DNA of 64,000 bases from an uncultured Aquitalea sp. (GCF_945957525.1 NZ_CAMFLA010000001.1:124001-188000); one strand, 5' to 3'; counted from the first letter of the stretch, positions 18,901 to 27,824 are shown. Numbers and translations are program-made. Notes: generated by a model not told the origin, from the letters alone.

Positions 18901-19779
18901 TTAGCCGGTGAGGCGTTCCAATGCCTCGCGGTACTTGGCGGCGGTTTTTTCGCGCACGTCCAGCGGCACTTTCGGTGCCGGAGCTTGCTTGTTCCAGCCG
19001 GAGGCTTCCAGCCAGTCGCGCACGAATTGCTTGTCGAAGGACGGCGGGTTGCTGCCTTCGGCATAACTGTCGGCCGGCCAGAAACGGCTGGAATCCGGCG
19101 TCAGCGCCTCGTCCATCAGCACCAGCGTGCCGTCTTCGTCCAGACCGAACTCGAACTTGGTGTCGCAAATGATGATGCCGCGGCGGGCGGCGAATTCAGA
19201 CGCGGTTTTGTACAGCATGATGGCGGTGTCGCGCACCTTGGCGGCCAGCTCGGCGCCGACGATTTCCTCGCAACGCTCGTAGCTGATGTTTTCATCGTGG
19301 TCGCCCACGGCGGCCTTGGTGGACGGCGTGAAAATGGGTTCCGGCAATTTGCTGGATTCTTTCAGGCCGGCTGGCAGTTGCAGGCCGCACACCGTACCGG
19401 ACTGGCGATATTCCTTCCAGCCGGAGCCCGCCAGATAACCACGCACCACGGCCTCGATCGGCACGGCCTTCAGGCGCTTGGCCACCACCGCGCGGCCTTC
19501 CACTTGCGGCAGGTCTTCGGCCGACACCATCTCCTCGGCCTTGTCGCCGGTGAGGTGATTGGGCACTACGTCTTTCAGAGTGTCGAACCAGAAATTGGAG
19601 ATGGCGGTCAGAATCTGGCCCTTGGCCGGAATGGGATCGTCCAGGATGACGTCGAAGGCGGACAGGCGATCGGTGGCGATCATCAGCATGCGCTTGTCGT
19701 CGATCTCGTACAGGTCGCGAACCTTGCCGGAGTAGATCTTCTTCAGGCTCTTCAGATTGGTGGTAGTGATACCGGTCAT
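18901..19779 (-). CDS. purC: SAICAR synthetase
   Basis: Phosphoribosylaminoimidazole-succinocarboxamide synthase: joins CAIR and aspartate in purine synthesis. The 292-residue protein shows LKKIYSGKVRDLYEID, TDRLSAFDVILDDPIPAKG and the later FEFGLDEDGTLVLMDEALTP, all family landmarks. It is the longer (about 290-300) PurC type. The fosA gene lies 65 bp upstream and purK and purE before that, on the same strand. Confidence 0.96.
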   Translation of the reverse strand: MTGITTTNLKSLKKIYSGKVRDLYEIDDKRMLMIATDRLSAFDVILDDPIPAKGQILTAISNFWFDTLKDVVPNHLTGDKAEEMVSAEDLPQVEGRAVVAKRLKAVPIEAVVRGYLAGSGWKEYRQSGTVCGLQLPAGLKESSKLPEPIFTPSTKAAVGDHDENISYERCEEIVGAELAAKVRDTAIMLYKTASEFAARRGIIICDTKFEFGLDEDGTLVLMDEALTPDSSRFWPADSYAEGSNPPSFDKQFVRDWLEASGWNKQAPAPKVPLDVREKTAAKYREALERLTG

Positions 19780-19844
19780 GACACGTCTCTCATCAAATTG
19801 ATCGTTTTGATTCCGGCGCGGTGCGGGCAGTCCGGCGCCGCGCC

Positions 19845-20255
19845 TCAGTCAAACCATTGCATGCCTGCGTAGGGCTGCTGCCTGCAGGCGGCCAGGCGCC
19901 TCTCCAGCGAGCCAGCGTGCAGCTCGAGCAGGTGGCCATCCGGATCCCGGAAGTAGAACGACGCTCCCTCGCTGCGATTGTCCTTGCAAGCAACGATGCC
20001 CAGCGCCTGCAGCGCGGCCACCGCATCGGCGAATTCCTCCGCCTTTACGCTGAAGGCGGCATGGGTGTAACCCGCCCGAATGCCGCCGGCAACGGCGTCG
20101 TCCTGCGACAGGCACAGCCAGGCGTCTCCCCACAGCAGATAGCCGCCGCCGTCCCAGCGGGCTTTTGGCCTGACTCCCGGCAAGGCGGTGTAGAAGCGCC
20201 AGGCGCGTTCCAGATCCGCCACCGCCAGAGTCAGGTGATTCAGCCCGGCCACCAT
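19845..20255 (-). CDS. fosA: FosA-type fosfomycin thiol transferase
   Basis: VOC-fold metalloenzyme that opens the fosfomycin epoxide with glutathione. At 136 residues it is the normal FosA length. The metal ligands of characterised FosA are present at His7, His65 and Glu111. The anion and potassium site residues Thr9, Lys91, Ser95 and Arg120 also align, and the C-terminus LAACRQQPYAGM is nearly identical to the Pseudomonas enzyme as I recall it. The start is ATG 20255; a GTG codon lies just before it. It lies 7 bp after purK, inside the purine operon. The genome also makes glutathione (gshA, gshB), the required cosubstrate. Confidence 0.9.
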   Translation of the reverse strand: MVAGLNHLTLAVADLERAWRFYTALPGVRPKARWDGGGYLLWGDAWLCLSQDDAVAGGIRAGYTHAAFSVKAEEFADAVAALQALGIVACKDNRSEGASFYFRDPDGHLLELHAGSLERRLAACRQQPYAGMQWFD

Positions 20256-20262
20256 CACGGCC

Positions 20263-21393
20263 TTACAGCGTGTCCTTGAGGGCCTCGGCCTGCTCCAGCG
20301 CGGCGTCGGCGCTGGCCGCCATCACGTTGAAGTGGCCCATCTTGCGGCCCGGGCGCGCCTGTTTCTTGCCGTACAAATGCAGCTGGGCATTAGGGGTTTC
20401 CGCCAGCACGTCCCAGTTGGGTTCGCCGCCGTCTTCCTTCCACACGTCGCCCAGCAAATTCACCATCACCACCGGGCTGAGCAGATCGGTTTTGCCCGGC
20501 AACAAGCCGCACATGGCGCGCACTTGCTGCTGGAACTGATCGGTCAAACAGGCGGTAAGCGTGTAGTGGCCGGAATTGTGGGGACGCGGGGCCATTTCAT
20601 TGACCACCAGCGTATCGTCGCCCAGCACGAAGAACTCCACGGCCAGCACGCCAACATAATTCAGCTCTTCGGCCAACCTGACAGCCATCTGCTGCACCTG
20701 TGCGGCCAGCGCGGCGCCGATGCGGGCCGGGACGATGGAGACATCCAGAATGCCGCCCTCGTGACGGTTTTCCGCCACCGGAAACACGGCCACCTGGCTG
20801 GCGCTGGTGCGGATGACGATGGCGGACACCTCCAGTTTGAGGTCCATCATCTTTTCCAGCACACAAGCCTGGCCACCCAGATCGGCATAGGCGGCGCGCG
20901 CCTCCTCGGCGGTGCGTACGCGCACCTGGCCTTTGCCGTCATAACCCAGACGCGCGGTCTTCAGGATGCCCGGCAGGTAGGGAGACAACTCCACCTGGAT
21001 GTCGGCCACGGTCTCGATCGCCAGATAGGGCGCGGTGGGCAAACCCGCCTTGCGCACCCAGGCTTTTTCCGCGATACGGTCCTGCGCGATGGCTACGCAA
21101 TCGCCGGACGGCGACACGGGCACGCGGCGCGCCAGCTCGCGCATGGCGTCGGCGTTGACGTTTTCGAATTCGGTTGTGACCGCGGCGCAGGTATCCGCCA
21201 GCGTTTTCAGCGCGCCGGCGTCGTTGAACGGCGCGCACAGATGCACATCGGCAAACTGCGCGGCGGGCGCGTTTTGGTCCGGGTCCAGCACAGTGACGCG
21301 GTAGCCCATGGTCTTGGCGGCCATGGCGAACATGCGGCCCAGCTGGCCGCCGCCGAGAATGCCCAGCATGGACGGCGGCAGAATGGCGCGCAT
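20263..21393 (-). CDS. purK: N5-carboxyaminoimidazole ribonucleotide synthase
   Basis: Converts AIR, bicarbonate and ATP to N5-CAIR for PurE. The 376-residue ATP-grasp protein begins with a GILGGGQLGRMFAMAA nucleotide-binding loop; later it has TEFENVNADAM and NEMAPRPHNSGHYT, classic PurK motifs. The ATG overlaps the purE stop (TGATG), so translation is probably coupled. The uptake-like motif at 20668 is read as Arg-Leu-Ala-Glu-Glu using AGG TTG GCC GAA. Confidence 0.96.
   Translation of the reverse strand: MRAILPPSMLGILGGGQLGRMFAMAAKTMGYRVTVLDPDQNAPAAQFADVHLCAPFNDAGALKTLADTCAAVTTEFENVNADAMRELARRVPVSPSGDCVAIAQDRIAEKAWVRKAGLPTAPYLAIETVADIQVELSPYLPGILKTARLGYDGKGQVRVRTAEEARAAYADLGGQACVLEKMMDLKLEVSAIVIRTSASQVAVFPVAENRHEGGILDVSIVPARIGAALAAQVQQMAVRLAEELNYVGVLAVEFFVLGDDTLVVNEMAPRPHNSGHYTLTACLTDQFQQQVRAMCGLLPGKTDLLSPVVMVNLLGDVWKEDGGEPNWDVLAETPNAQLHLYGKKQARPGRKMGHFNVMAASADAALEQAEALKDTL
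20668..20679 (-). repeat. Uptake-like motif copy, in purK
   Basis: AGGTTGGCCGAA on the coding strand, read AGG TTG GCC GAA. AGG is a poor choice for arginine in this GC-rich coding sequence. Confidence 0.8.
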
Positions 21394-21881
21394 CACAGCA
21401 CCTCCGGCAAGGTCATTGCCAGCACGGTGTCTTCCTGACGCTTGCGGAAAGCCTTGAGCTGTTCGGCCAGTTCGGCGTTGCCGTTGGCCAGCATGGCCAC
21501 GGCAAACAGGGCGGCGTTGGCGGCGCCGGCTTCGCCGATGGCGAAAGTGGCGACCGGAATGCCCTTGGGCATTTGCACGATGGAAAGCAGGGAATCCTCG
21601 CCGCGCAGGTACTTGGACGGCACCGGCACGCCCAGCACCGGCACATGGGTCTTGGCCGCCAGCATGCCCGGCAGGTGGGCCGCGCCGCCGGCGCCGGCGA
21701 TGATGGCCTTCAGACCGCGCGCTTCGGCGGTTTCAGCGTACTGGAACAGGAGATCGGGAGTGCGGTGGGCGGAGACGACGCGGGTTTCAAAGGCGATGCC
21801 GAAGTCTTTCAGAACGCGCGCGGCGTTTTGCATGACTTCCCAGTCGCTGTTGCTACCCATCACGATGCCGACTTCAATCAT
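21393..21881 (-). CDS. purE: N5-CAIR mutase
   Basis: Moves the carboxyl group of N5-CAIR to give CAIR. The 162-residue protein has the class I PurE features: [13 protein letters not shown] at the N-terminus, VVSAHRTPD, and [11 protein letters not shown] with the active-site histidine. It is the first gene of purE-purK-fosA-purC, transcribed leftwards. Confidence 0.97.
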   Translation of the reverse strand: MIEVGIVMGSNSDWEVMQNAARVLKDFGIAFETRVVSAHRTPDLLFQYAETAEARGLKAIIAGAGGAAHLPGMLAAKTHVPVLGVPVPSKYLRGEDSLLSIVQMPKGIPVATFAIGEAGAANAALFAVAMLANGNAELAEQLKAFRKRQEDTVLAMTLPEVL

Positions 21882-21998
21882 GGCGGTGAAGCTCGCAGGG
21901 AGGAAAAAACAGGGATTTTACCCGAGTCGGCGGGTGGTCAGATACGGTTTTTTATTTTCAGATCAAGACATTTGCCACAGTCCGGCCAAGGGCCCCGC

Positions 21999-22841
21999 TC
22001 AATAGGCAGCCAGACGCGGATAGGTAAACAGCAAGAGATGCGCCAGATTGAAACCCGCGTGCGCCAGCGCCGCCAGAAGCACTTGGCCGGTGGCCGCGTA
22101 CACCAGCCCGTAACCCAAACCGGCCAGCGAAGCCAGCATCATCCAGCTCCAGCCGCCGGCCAGATGCGCCCCGCCAAACAGCAGCGAAGCGGCAATCAGG
22201 GCCGGGAAGGGTTCTACCCGGTTCTGCAGCCAGCGCTGCGCGCCGTGGCGAAACAGCGCCTCCTCCGGCAAGGCCACCAGAAACACATTGGCAAACAGCC
22301 AGGGCGCCAGCCAGACCGGCCACTTGGGCGCAAAAGACACCATGCCCATCACCTGCGCCAAGGCCAGGGTCAGCGCCAGCAGCAAGCAGCCCACCCAGGC
22401 CACGGTCGAGCCCCAGGGCTTGCCGGCAAGACCGGCCTGCCCGGCGCCGCAGAGCAGCAGCCAGCCGGCCAGGCCTTTGTCGAAGCTCCAGTACAGGCGG
22501 AACACCTCGCTGTCCGGCGTAGCGCGCCCCTGCCACAGCAGCGGATTGGCGTAGCCCGGCAGCGCGTGCAGCGCGATGGTCAGCAGCAAGGCCAGCCAAA
22601 TCAGCCGCCACTCCAGCCTCGGCGCAAAGCGCACCAGACCGGTGAGGATCAAGGCCGCCGCCACCGACAATAGCCCCAAGGGCTGCAACAAACCGGACAA
22701 GGCCGCCACACCGATGGCAAGCGCGCCGCCAAACCAGCCCACGCGCTCCAGACGCAGGCACTGCGCCAGCATGGCCAGCGCCAGCAGGACGAAGGCCGCC
22801 AGCATCGGTGGCGGCGGGTGGGGAATGGTGGCGAGGTTCAT
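21999..22841 (-). CDS. CPBP-family intramembrane metalloprotease
   Basis: A 280-residue polytopic membrane protein with about eight hydrophobic segments. The CPBP (CAAX protease and bacteriocin-processing) motifs are all present: ALPEEALFRHGAQRWL with the Glu-Glu pair, FGGAHLAGG with its histidine, and HAGFNLAH. The fold is that of Rce1-like glutamate proteases. The substrate is unknown. The gene follows cpoB by 28 bp and may be the last gene of the tol cluster transcript. Confidence 0.87.
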   Translation of the reverse strand: MNLATIPHPPPPMLAAFVLLALAMLAQCLRLERVGWFGGALAIGVAALSGLLQPLGLLSVAAALILTGLVRFAPRLEWRLIWLALLLTIALHALPGYANPLLWQGRATPDSEVFRLYWSFDKGLAGWLLLCGAGQAGLAGKPWGSTVAWVGCLLLALTLALAQVMGMVSFAPKWPVWLAPWLFANVFLVALPEEALFRHGAQRWLQNRVEPFPALIAASLLFGGAHLAGGWSWMMLASLAGLGYGLVYAATGQVLLAALAHAGFNLAHLLLFTYPRLAAY

Positions 22842-22869
22842 CAGGAAAACGGGGCCGGAGCCCCGTTGC

Positions 22870-23619
22870 TTACATCTTGGTGAGCTGCTCGCGCGCTTTC
22901 TGCGCGGCGGAGCTGGAGGGATACAGCTTGATCAGGCGCTTGAGCGTGGCTTTGGCGATGTCGGCCTGCCCCAGATCGCGCTGGCAATTGGCCACGTTGC
23001 GCAAGGCGTCCGGCGCTTTGGCATTGTCCGGATACTGTTCGGCAAACCGGCGATGGATATCGATGGCGGCGTCGTACTGGCGCTGCGCGGTATGCGCCAC
23101 GCCCAGCCAGTACATCGCGTCCACGGCCTGCGGCGAGGCGGGGTTCTGCTTGATGAACAGCTGCAAGGCGTCAACGGCGCGCGGGAAATCGCGGCTGCGC
23201 AGCAAATTCAGCGCCTTGTCGTAATCCGGGCTGGCTTGCGTGTCGGCGGCGGCGGGGCCACTGGCTGCGCCCGGCTGGCTTTGCGCGGCGGCATTGTCAC
23301 GGCCAGCGTTTTCCAGATGGCCCAGACGGCCGTCCAGATCGGCATAGAGATCGTTCTGCCGCTTCTGGGTGGTTTGCAGGTTGTAGTTCAGCACTTCCAC
23401 ATCGCCGCGCAGTTTGGCCACTTCGGCTTTCAGGCTGTCCACCTGATTCACCATCTCCAGCAGCTTTTCATTGGAGAGCTTGCTCTCCACCTCGGTCAGG
23501 CGCGTGGAAGCCTGACGATTGACCTGATCAATCTGACGACGGGTTTCTTCCAGATCGCTGGTGGAAGCGCAGGCACTGAGCAGCAACAACAGCGCGGCAC
23601 TGAGGGCAAGCCGTTTCAT
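22870..23619 (-). CDS. cpoB: Cell division coordinator CpoB (YbgF)
   Basis: Periplasmic TPR protein that links Tol-Pal with PBP1b during septal wall synthesis. The 249-residue protein has an N-terminal coiled coil (about residues 25-80, rich in E, Q and L) and C-terminal TPR repeats (YDKALNLLRSRDFPRAVDAL, VDAMYWLGVAHTAQRQYDAA). The signal sequence ends LLLLLSACAS, a good lipobox, so this CpoB may be a lipoprotein, unlike the soluble E. coli protein. The start at 23619 is preferred over 23679. Confidence 0.92.
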   Translation of the reverse strand: MKRLALSAALLLLLSACASTSDLEETRRQIDQVNRQASTRLTEVESKLSNEKLLEMVNQVDSLKAEVAKLRGDVEVLNYNLQTTQKRQNDLYADLDGRLGHLENAGRDNAAAQSQPGAASGPAAADTQASPDYDKALNLLRSRDFPRAVDALQLFIKQNPASPQAVDAMYWLGVAHTAQRQYDAAIDIHRRFAEQYPDNAKAPDALRNVANCQRDLGQADIAKATLKRLIKLYPSSSAAQKAREQLTKM

Positions 23620-23649
23620 GAGCGGGGGTTTCCGGTGGTTGCGGGAACA

Positions 23650-23660
23650 GGTTGGCCGAA
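23650..23660 (+). repeat. Uptake-like motif copy, intergenic
   Basis: GGTTGGCCGAA between pal and cpoB, 30 bp upstream of the cpoB start, in the short pal-cpoB spacer. Confidence 0.75.
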
Positions 23661-23717
23661 CATCATACCAAAATCCCATTGGCGTGATGCCCGGCCAGCG
23701 TTCGGCGAAAAGCCGGT

Positions 23718-24248
23718 TTATTCGCCGTTGTACAGAATATCGGCGCGGCGGTTCTCAGCGAAATCCGCCTCGGTATTGCCGGTGGCCTTGGGCTTTTCCT
23801 TGCCCAGGCTGACGGCTTCCACCTGATTGTCCTTCACGCCCAGCACTTCCAGCGAGCGCTTCACGCTTTCGGCACGGCGCTGACCCAGACCCAGGTTGTA
23901 CTCGCGGCTGCCGCGCGAGTCGGTATTGCCCTGGATGATGACTTTGCGGTCGCCGTGCTCTTTGAGGTAACCGGCATGCGCCTCAACGGTGGGCTTGTCG
24001 CTGCTCTTCACGCTGGAGGAGTCGAATTCGAAATAAACGCTGCGCTTGGCCAGCGGGCTGTTCGGATCATGCAGCGGATCCACCTTCATCTGACCCTGAT
24101 TGGCGGCGCCAGTGTCCACCGGGGCCGTAGTCTGGCCGGAGGCGTTGCTGCCGCTGGTTACCGGAGCCGGGGTTTCCGGTTTGGTGCTGGCGCAAGCGGC
24201 CAGCAAAGTCACGGTTGCGGTACCCAGAACGAGTTGTTTCCAGTTCAT
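23718..24248 (-). CDS. pal: Peptidoglycan-associated lipoprotein
   Basis: Outer-membrane lipoprotein that anchors the envelope through peptidoglycan. The 176-residue protein has a lipoprotein signal peptide ending LLAACAS and a low-complexity linker. A C-terminal OmpA-like domain follows: VYFEFDSSSVKSSDKP, GNTDSRGSREYNLGLGQRRA, with the diaminopimelate-binding Asp and Arg. The family's usual length is 150-180. It sits between tolB and cpoB in the standard order. Confidence 0.96.
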   Translation of the reverse strand: MNWKQLVLGTATVTLLAACASTKPETPAPVTSGSNASGQTTAPVDTGAANQGQMKVDPLHDPNSPLAKRSVYFEFDSSSVKSSDKPTVEAHAGYLKEHGDRKVIIQGNTDSRGSREYNLGLGQRRAESVKRSLEVLGVKDNQVEAVSLGKEKPKATGNTEADFAENRRADILYNGE

Positions 24249-24277
24249 GCCTTCACTCCTCAAGTCGGTTAGCGGGT

Positions 24278-25567
24278 TTAGGGGTTATTGAACGGACCCC
24301 ATGACGGGTCCTGCACATCGCCGTTGATCACTGCCAGTTTCATTCTGCTGCCACCATCCACATTGGCGGCGTACAGCACGCTCTTGCCGCCGCTCTGGCT
24401 GGCGTAAAGCACCATGCGGCCATTGGGCGCAAAGCTCGGACGCTCGTTGTAGCCGTTTTCGGACAGCTGTCGGGTGTCGCCGGTGGCGAGATCTTTCATC
24501 ATCACCTTGAAGCTACCGCCCTCGCGACGAATCCAGGTCAGCGTCTTGCCGTCAGGCGACACGCGCGGGGAGACGTTGTAACCGCCTTCCCAAGTGACCC
24601 GCTGCGCCGGACCGCCGTTGACGTCGCTGCGGTAAATCTGTGGGCCGCCGGTGCGATCGGACACAAAATAAAGCTGACTGCCGTCCGGGGTGAAAGCAGG
24701 CTCGGTATCGATGCCGTCGCTATAGCTCACCCGGCGCGGCGAACCGCCGGCCGCGCTCACCACATACACTTGCGAATTGCCTGTAGTGGTCAGCACCACC
24801 GCCAGCCGGCTGCCGTCCGGGCTCCAGGCAGGGGCGGAATTGCTGCCCTTGAAGTTGGCCACTGCCCTGCGGCTGCCGGTAGCCAAGTCCTGCACCCAAA
24901 CCACGGGTTTCTTGCTCTCGAAAGAAACATAGGCCAGACGACGACCGTCCGGGCTCCAGCTGGGCGAAATGATCGGCTCCTTGGAGCGCAGGATCGTCTG
25001 CGCGCGCTCGCCGTCGATATCCGCCACTTGCAGCAGGTAATCCCGGCCTGCTTTCAGCACATACACAATGCGGGTGTTGAAGATGCCCTTCTGCCCGGTA
25101 ATGGCTTCGTAGATCATGTCGGCGATGGTGTGCGCCACTTGCCGCGCCCGATCCGGCGACACGGTGAACTCACCGCCGGTCAGCTGCTTCTTCTGCGCCA
25201 CGTCCATCAGCCGGAAGCTGATCTTCACCTGCCCATCAGCCGCCGGCTCCACTTTGCCGAAGGCCACGGACTGCGCGCCGGCGCTCTGCCACAAGGGATA
25301 GCGCACATCGGCCGGCTCGTAAGGCACATTGGCCACCGAAACGGCATCGACGATGCGGAAAGCGCCGGACAGATTCAGGTCGTTGCGGATGACCGGCGTC
25401 AGCGGTTCGCGCACGCGGCTGGTTTCATCCTTGAACGGCGTGACGGCGATAGCGTGGCGATTGGCCCCCCCGCCGACGATTTCCACCACGATTTCCGCTT
25501 GCGCGGCGCTGGCGGCAAACAGGACAACAGTCAGCAACAGCTTTAACAGAGTGCGCATGCTTGGCAT
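24278..25567 (-). CDS. tolB: Tol-Pal system protein TolB
   Basis: Periplasmic beta-propeller protein that binds Pal and TolA. The 429-residue protein has a signal peptide ending SAAQA, an N-terminal alpha/beta domain, and then a six-bladed propeller with repeated PSWSPDGRRLAYVSF-type motifs. The start at MPSMRTLL has GAGGGA five bases before it; the inner ATG at 25558 is weaker. It follows tolA and precedes pal. Confidence 0.95.
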   Translation of the reverse strand: MPSMRTLLKLLLTVVLFAASAAQAEIVVEIVGGGANRHAIAVTPFKDETSRVREPLTPVIRNDLNLSGAFRIVDAVSVANVPYEPADVRYPLWQSAGAQSVAFGKVEPAADGQVKISFRLMDVAQKKQLTGGEFTVSPDRARQVAHTIADMIYEAITGQKGIFNTRIVYVLKAGRDYLLQVADIDGERAQTILRSKEPIISPSWSPDGRRLAYVSFESKKPVVWVQDLATGSRRAVANFKGSNSAPAWSPDGSRLAVVLTTTGNSQVYVVSAAGGSPRRVSYSDGIDTEPAFTPDGSQLYFVSDRTGGPQIYRSDVNGGPAQRVTWEGGYNVSPRVSPDGKTLTWIRREGGSFKVMMKDLATGDTRQLSENGYNERPSFAPNGRMVLYASQSGGKSVLYAANVDGGSRMKLAVINGDVQDPSWGPFNNP

Positions 25568-25643
25568 GAGTTCCCTCAAAAACACGAATTCATCATCAAA
25601 TCATGATGTACTGGTTAACGCGGCTTCCGGGCGATGGATGACA

Positions 25644-26549
25644 TCAGCCCGGACGGAATTTCAACAAGGGCTTGCGATAGTCGCCGCCAAAGGACGCGCC
25701 CGCCGGCAAGGACGGGAAGGTGCGCGCTTCCATTACCGCCCGCTTCACGGCCTCGTCATAGGCGGGATTGCCACTGGATTTCACCATTTCCACGCTCTGC
25801 ACTTCCAACGTGGGCAGCAGTGTGACGCGCAATTGCACTTCCTGCGTGGGCTTGGCGTTGGGTGGCACCTGCACCAAGGGGTGGATCTTGGCCTGGATGC
25901 GGGTGATCCAGCCGGCGGCAGCTGTGCTGGAACCGTTGGCCGAACCACCAGCCACGCCATTGGCGCTGCCGGCCTGATTGCTGCGCGCCGTTGCCTTGTG
26001 GGTGGTATCGGTACTATCGAGCGAAGCCAGCAGATCATTGGTGTCGTCGCTGTAGGCCTTGGCCGGTTTGCTGCCCTTGCCGGGCGCATGGGCGGCTGGC
26101 GGCTGCGCTACCGGCTTGGCCGGCTTTTTCTCCACCACCGGCGCTGGCGTGGGTTTGGCCGGAGCCTTTTCCGCCGGCTTGGCCGGTTTCTCTTCTTTCT
26201 TCACCGGCTCAGGCTTCTTCGGCGCCGGCTCCGCTTTCTTTTCCGGCGGTTTCTGCACCAGCTTTTCCGGCGGCGGCGTCTTTTCCTTCTTGCCCAGGTT
26301 CACCTCGGCCGGCGGCTGCACCGGCGGCGGGGGCGCCGGCTCTGCTCTGGGCGCGGCTTTTACCGGCGCGGGCACGCTGACTACCGGCGGCGCGGACGGC
26401 GCGCTGGTCCACAGCTCAAGCGCCAGCGGAGCCTGTTCGACTGGCTGGGTTTTATTGAGGCCAGCCCACAGCAACACGGCGATGAACAGGCCGTGCAGCA
26501 GCACGGAGCCAAGCAGGGACCAGCGCGAGGAAATCGCTTCGCGACGCAT
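25644..26549 (-). CDS. tolA: Tol-Pal system protein TolA
   Basis: Inner-membrane protein that spans the periplasm and transmits TolQR force to Pal. The 301-residue protein has one N-terminal transmembrane helix (about residues 12-31) and a long Pro/Lys/Ala/Glu-rich region (about 45-180). The C-terminal globular TolA/TonB-type domain contains LRVTLLPTLEVQSVEMVKSSG and PAYDEAVKRAV. The linker is proline-rich rather than the alanine-rich helix of E. coli. It starts 3 bp after tolR. Confidence 0.93.
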   Translation of the reverse strand: MRREAISSRWSLLGSVLLHGLFIAVLLWAGLNKTQPVEQAPLALELWTSAPSAPPVVSVPAPVKAAPRAEPAPPPPVQPPAEVNLGKKEKTPPPEKLVQKPPEKKAEPAPKKPEPVKKEEKPAKPAEKAPAKPTPAPVVEKKPAKPVAQPPAAHAPGKGSKPAKAYSDDTNDLLASLDSTDTTHKATARSNQAGSANGVAGGSANGSSTAAAGWITRIQAKIHPLVQVPPNAKPTQEVQLRVTLLPTLEVQSVEMVKSSGNPAYDEAVKRAVMEARTFPSLPAGASFGGDYRKPLLKFRPG

Positions 26550-26552
26550 TGC

Positions 26553-26960
26553 TCAGTTCTTTGCCTTGACGGTGAGAGCGACGCGCTTGATGCCGGCTTC
26601 GTGCAGCTTGTCGGCCACGCGCACCACATCCTGATATTTGAGGTTGCCGTCGGCGGTGATGGCGACCGGGCGGTCGCCGATCTTCGGCAAACCCTTGAAG
26701 TGGGCCAGCAGTTCTTCCAGCGAAGAAACGGTAGTTTTCTGGTCGTTGTCGGTGATGTCGAAGCGGTTTTCCGCTTGCAGCACCACTTCCACCGGGCGGG
26801 TATCCAGCGCGGCGGCGCGCGACACGCTGGGCACGTCGATGACGCCGGGCGTGAACATCGGGGCGGTCACCATGAAGATGACCAGCAACACCAGCATGAC
26901 GTCGATGTAGGGCACCACGTTCATCTGGTTCATCTGACGGCGGGGACGTCGATTGAGCAT
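26553..26960 (-). CDS. tolR: Tol-Pal system protein TolR
   Basis: ExbD/TolR-family component of the proton-driven motor. The 135-residue protein has one transmembrane helix (about 16-38) carrying the essential Asp20 in VPYIDVMLVLLVIF, then a periplasmic domain. The partner gene tolQ, which normally stands directly before tolR, is absent here: the next upstream gene is a methyltransferase. TolR-like rather than ExbD is inferred from the tolA-tolB-pal neighbourhood. Confidence 0.9.
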   Translation of the reverse strand: MLNRRPRRQMNQMNVVPYIDVMLVLLVIFMVTAPMFTPGVIDVPSVSRAAALDTRPVEVVLQAENRFDITDNDQKTTVSSLEELLAHFKGLPKIGDRPVAITADGNLKYQDVVRVADKLHEAGIKRVALTVKAKN

Positions 26961-27116
26961 GACAGGTCTGTTCGTAAAATCAGGGAATCATCATAGCACC
27001 GGCTTCCTGTCCGCCGAATGACAATGAGGAAGCCAGTCTGACCGCCGGGCCGCGCGGAAAGTTCGGCGGTCTGGCAAGGTTTGCCGAAGCGGGATGCGCT
27101 GACGGGCAAGGTGCCC

Positions 27117-27782
27117 TTACAGGCGGGTGCACAGCGTGAGGCCGTCGCCCACCGGTAGTACGGCATGACGGATGCGCGGATCGCGCGCCAGCTCGTCGTT
27201 GAAGGCATGCATCAGATGCACGCCCGGCGGGTCTTCCGGCTGCGGCGATACGACGCGGCCGGAAAGGAAGATGTTGTCGATGGCGATGACGCCTCCGGGG
27301 CGCACCAATTGCAGGCAAGCTTCGTAGTAATCGCGATAGGACGGCTTGTCGGCATCGATGAAGGCGAGGTCGAACTGCCCCGCCATGCCTTCGGCCAACT
27401 GTTGCTGCAGGGTGGACAACGCCGGTTGCAACACCAGTTCGATCTGCCCGTCCACGCCAGCTCTGGCCCAGTAATCCCGTGCGATGCTGGTAAAGGTGTC
27501 GCTAACGTCGCAGGCCAGCGCGCGGCCGGCCGGCCCCATGGCCAGCGTGACCGCCAGCGCGCTGTAACCGGTGAATACGCCGATCTCCAGATAACGGCGC
27601 GCGCCGATCAGGTGGGCCAGCCAGCCCATGAACTGGCCTTGCTCCGGTGCGATCTGCATCTTGGCCATGCGGTGGCCGGCGGTAAATTCGCGCAATTCGC
27701 GCATCACCGGATGTTCGGTAAGGCCGATGCGCAGCAGGTAGTCATGCAAGGCGCCATCCATCGGCACGGTACGACTGGTCAT
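27117..27782 (-). CDS. SAM-dependent O-methyltransferase
   Basis: A 221-residue class I methyltransferase of the catechol/caffeoyl-CoA O-methyltransferase family (methyltransf_3). The SAM site is YLEIGVFTGYSALAVTLAM. The metal-binding Asp appears in FDLAFIDADKPSY and the second metal region in PGGVIAIDNIFLSG. The substrate is unknown. The start at MTSRTVPMDG (27782) is preferred to the frame extending to 27827, which would cover the terminator upstream. It holds one uptake-like motif at 27390. Confidence 0.88.
   Translation of the reverse strand: MTSRTVPMDGALHDYLLRIGLTEHPVMRELREFTAGHRMAKMQIAPEQGQFMGWLAHLIGARRYLEIGVFTGYSALAVTLAMGPAGRALACDVSDTFTSIARDYWARAGVDGQIELVLQPALSTLQQQLAEGMAGQFDLAFIDADKPSYRDYYEACLQLVRPGGVIAIDNIFLSGRVVSPQPEDPPGVHLMHAFNDELARDPRIRHAVLPVGDGLTLCTRL
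27390..27399 (-). repeat. Uptake-like motif copy, in the methyltransferase gene
   Basis: GTTGGCCGAA on the coding strand, read (CAG) TTG GCC GAA, giving Gln-Leu-Ala-Glu. Confidence 0.7.
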
Positions 27783-27805
27783 GAGTTTCCGTTCAGAAAT
27801 GACAA

Positions 27806-27824
27806 AACGCCCTGAGCGGGCGTT
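27806..27824 (-). terminator. Terminator after the DUF3460 gene
   Basis: AACGCCC/GGGCGTT seven-base stem with a 5-base loop; the minus strand continues with TTTT. Confidence 0.8.

Noticed and set aside
19845..20255. fosA as a recently acquired mobile resistance gene.
   Set aside because: No IS, integron or attachment site flanks it, base composition looks like its neighbours, and it is tightly spaced within the pur genes.
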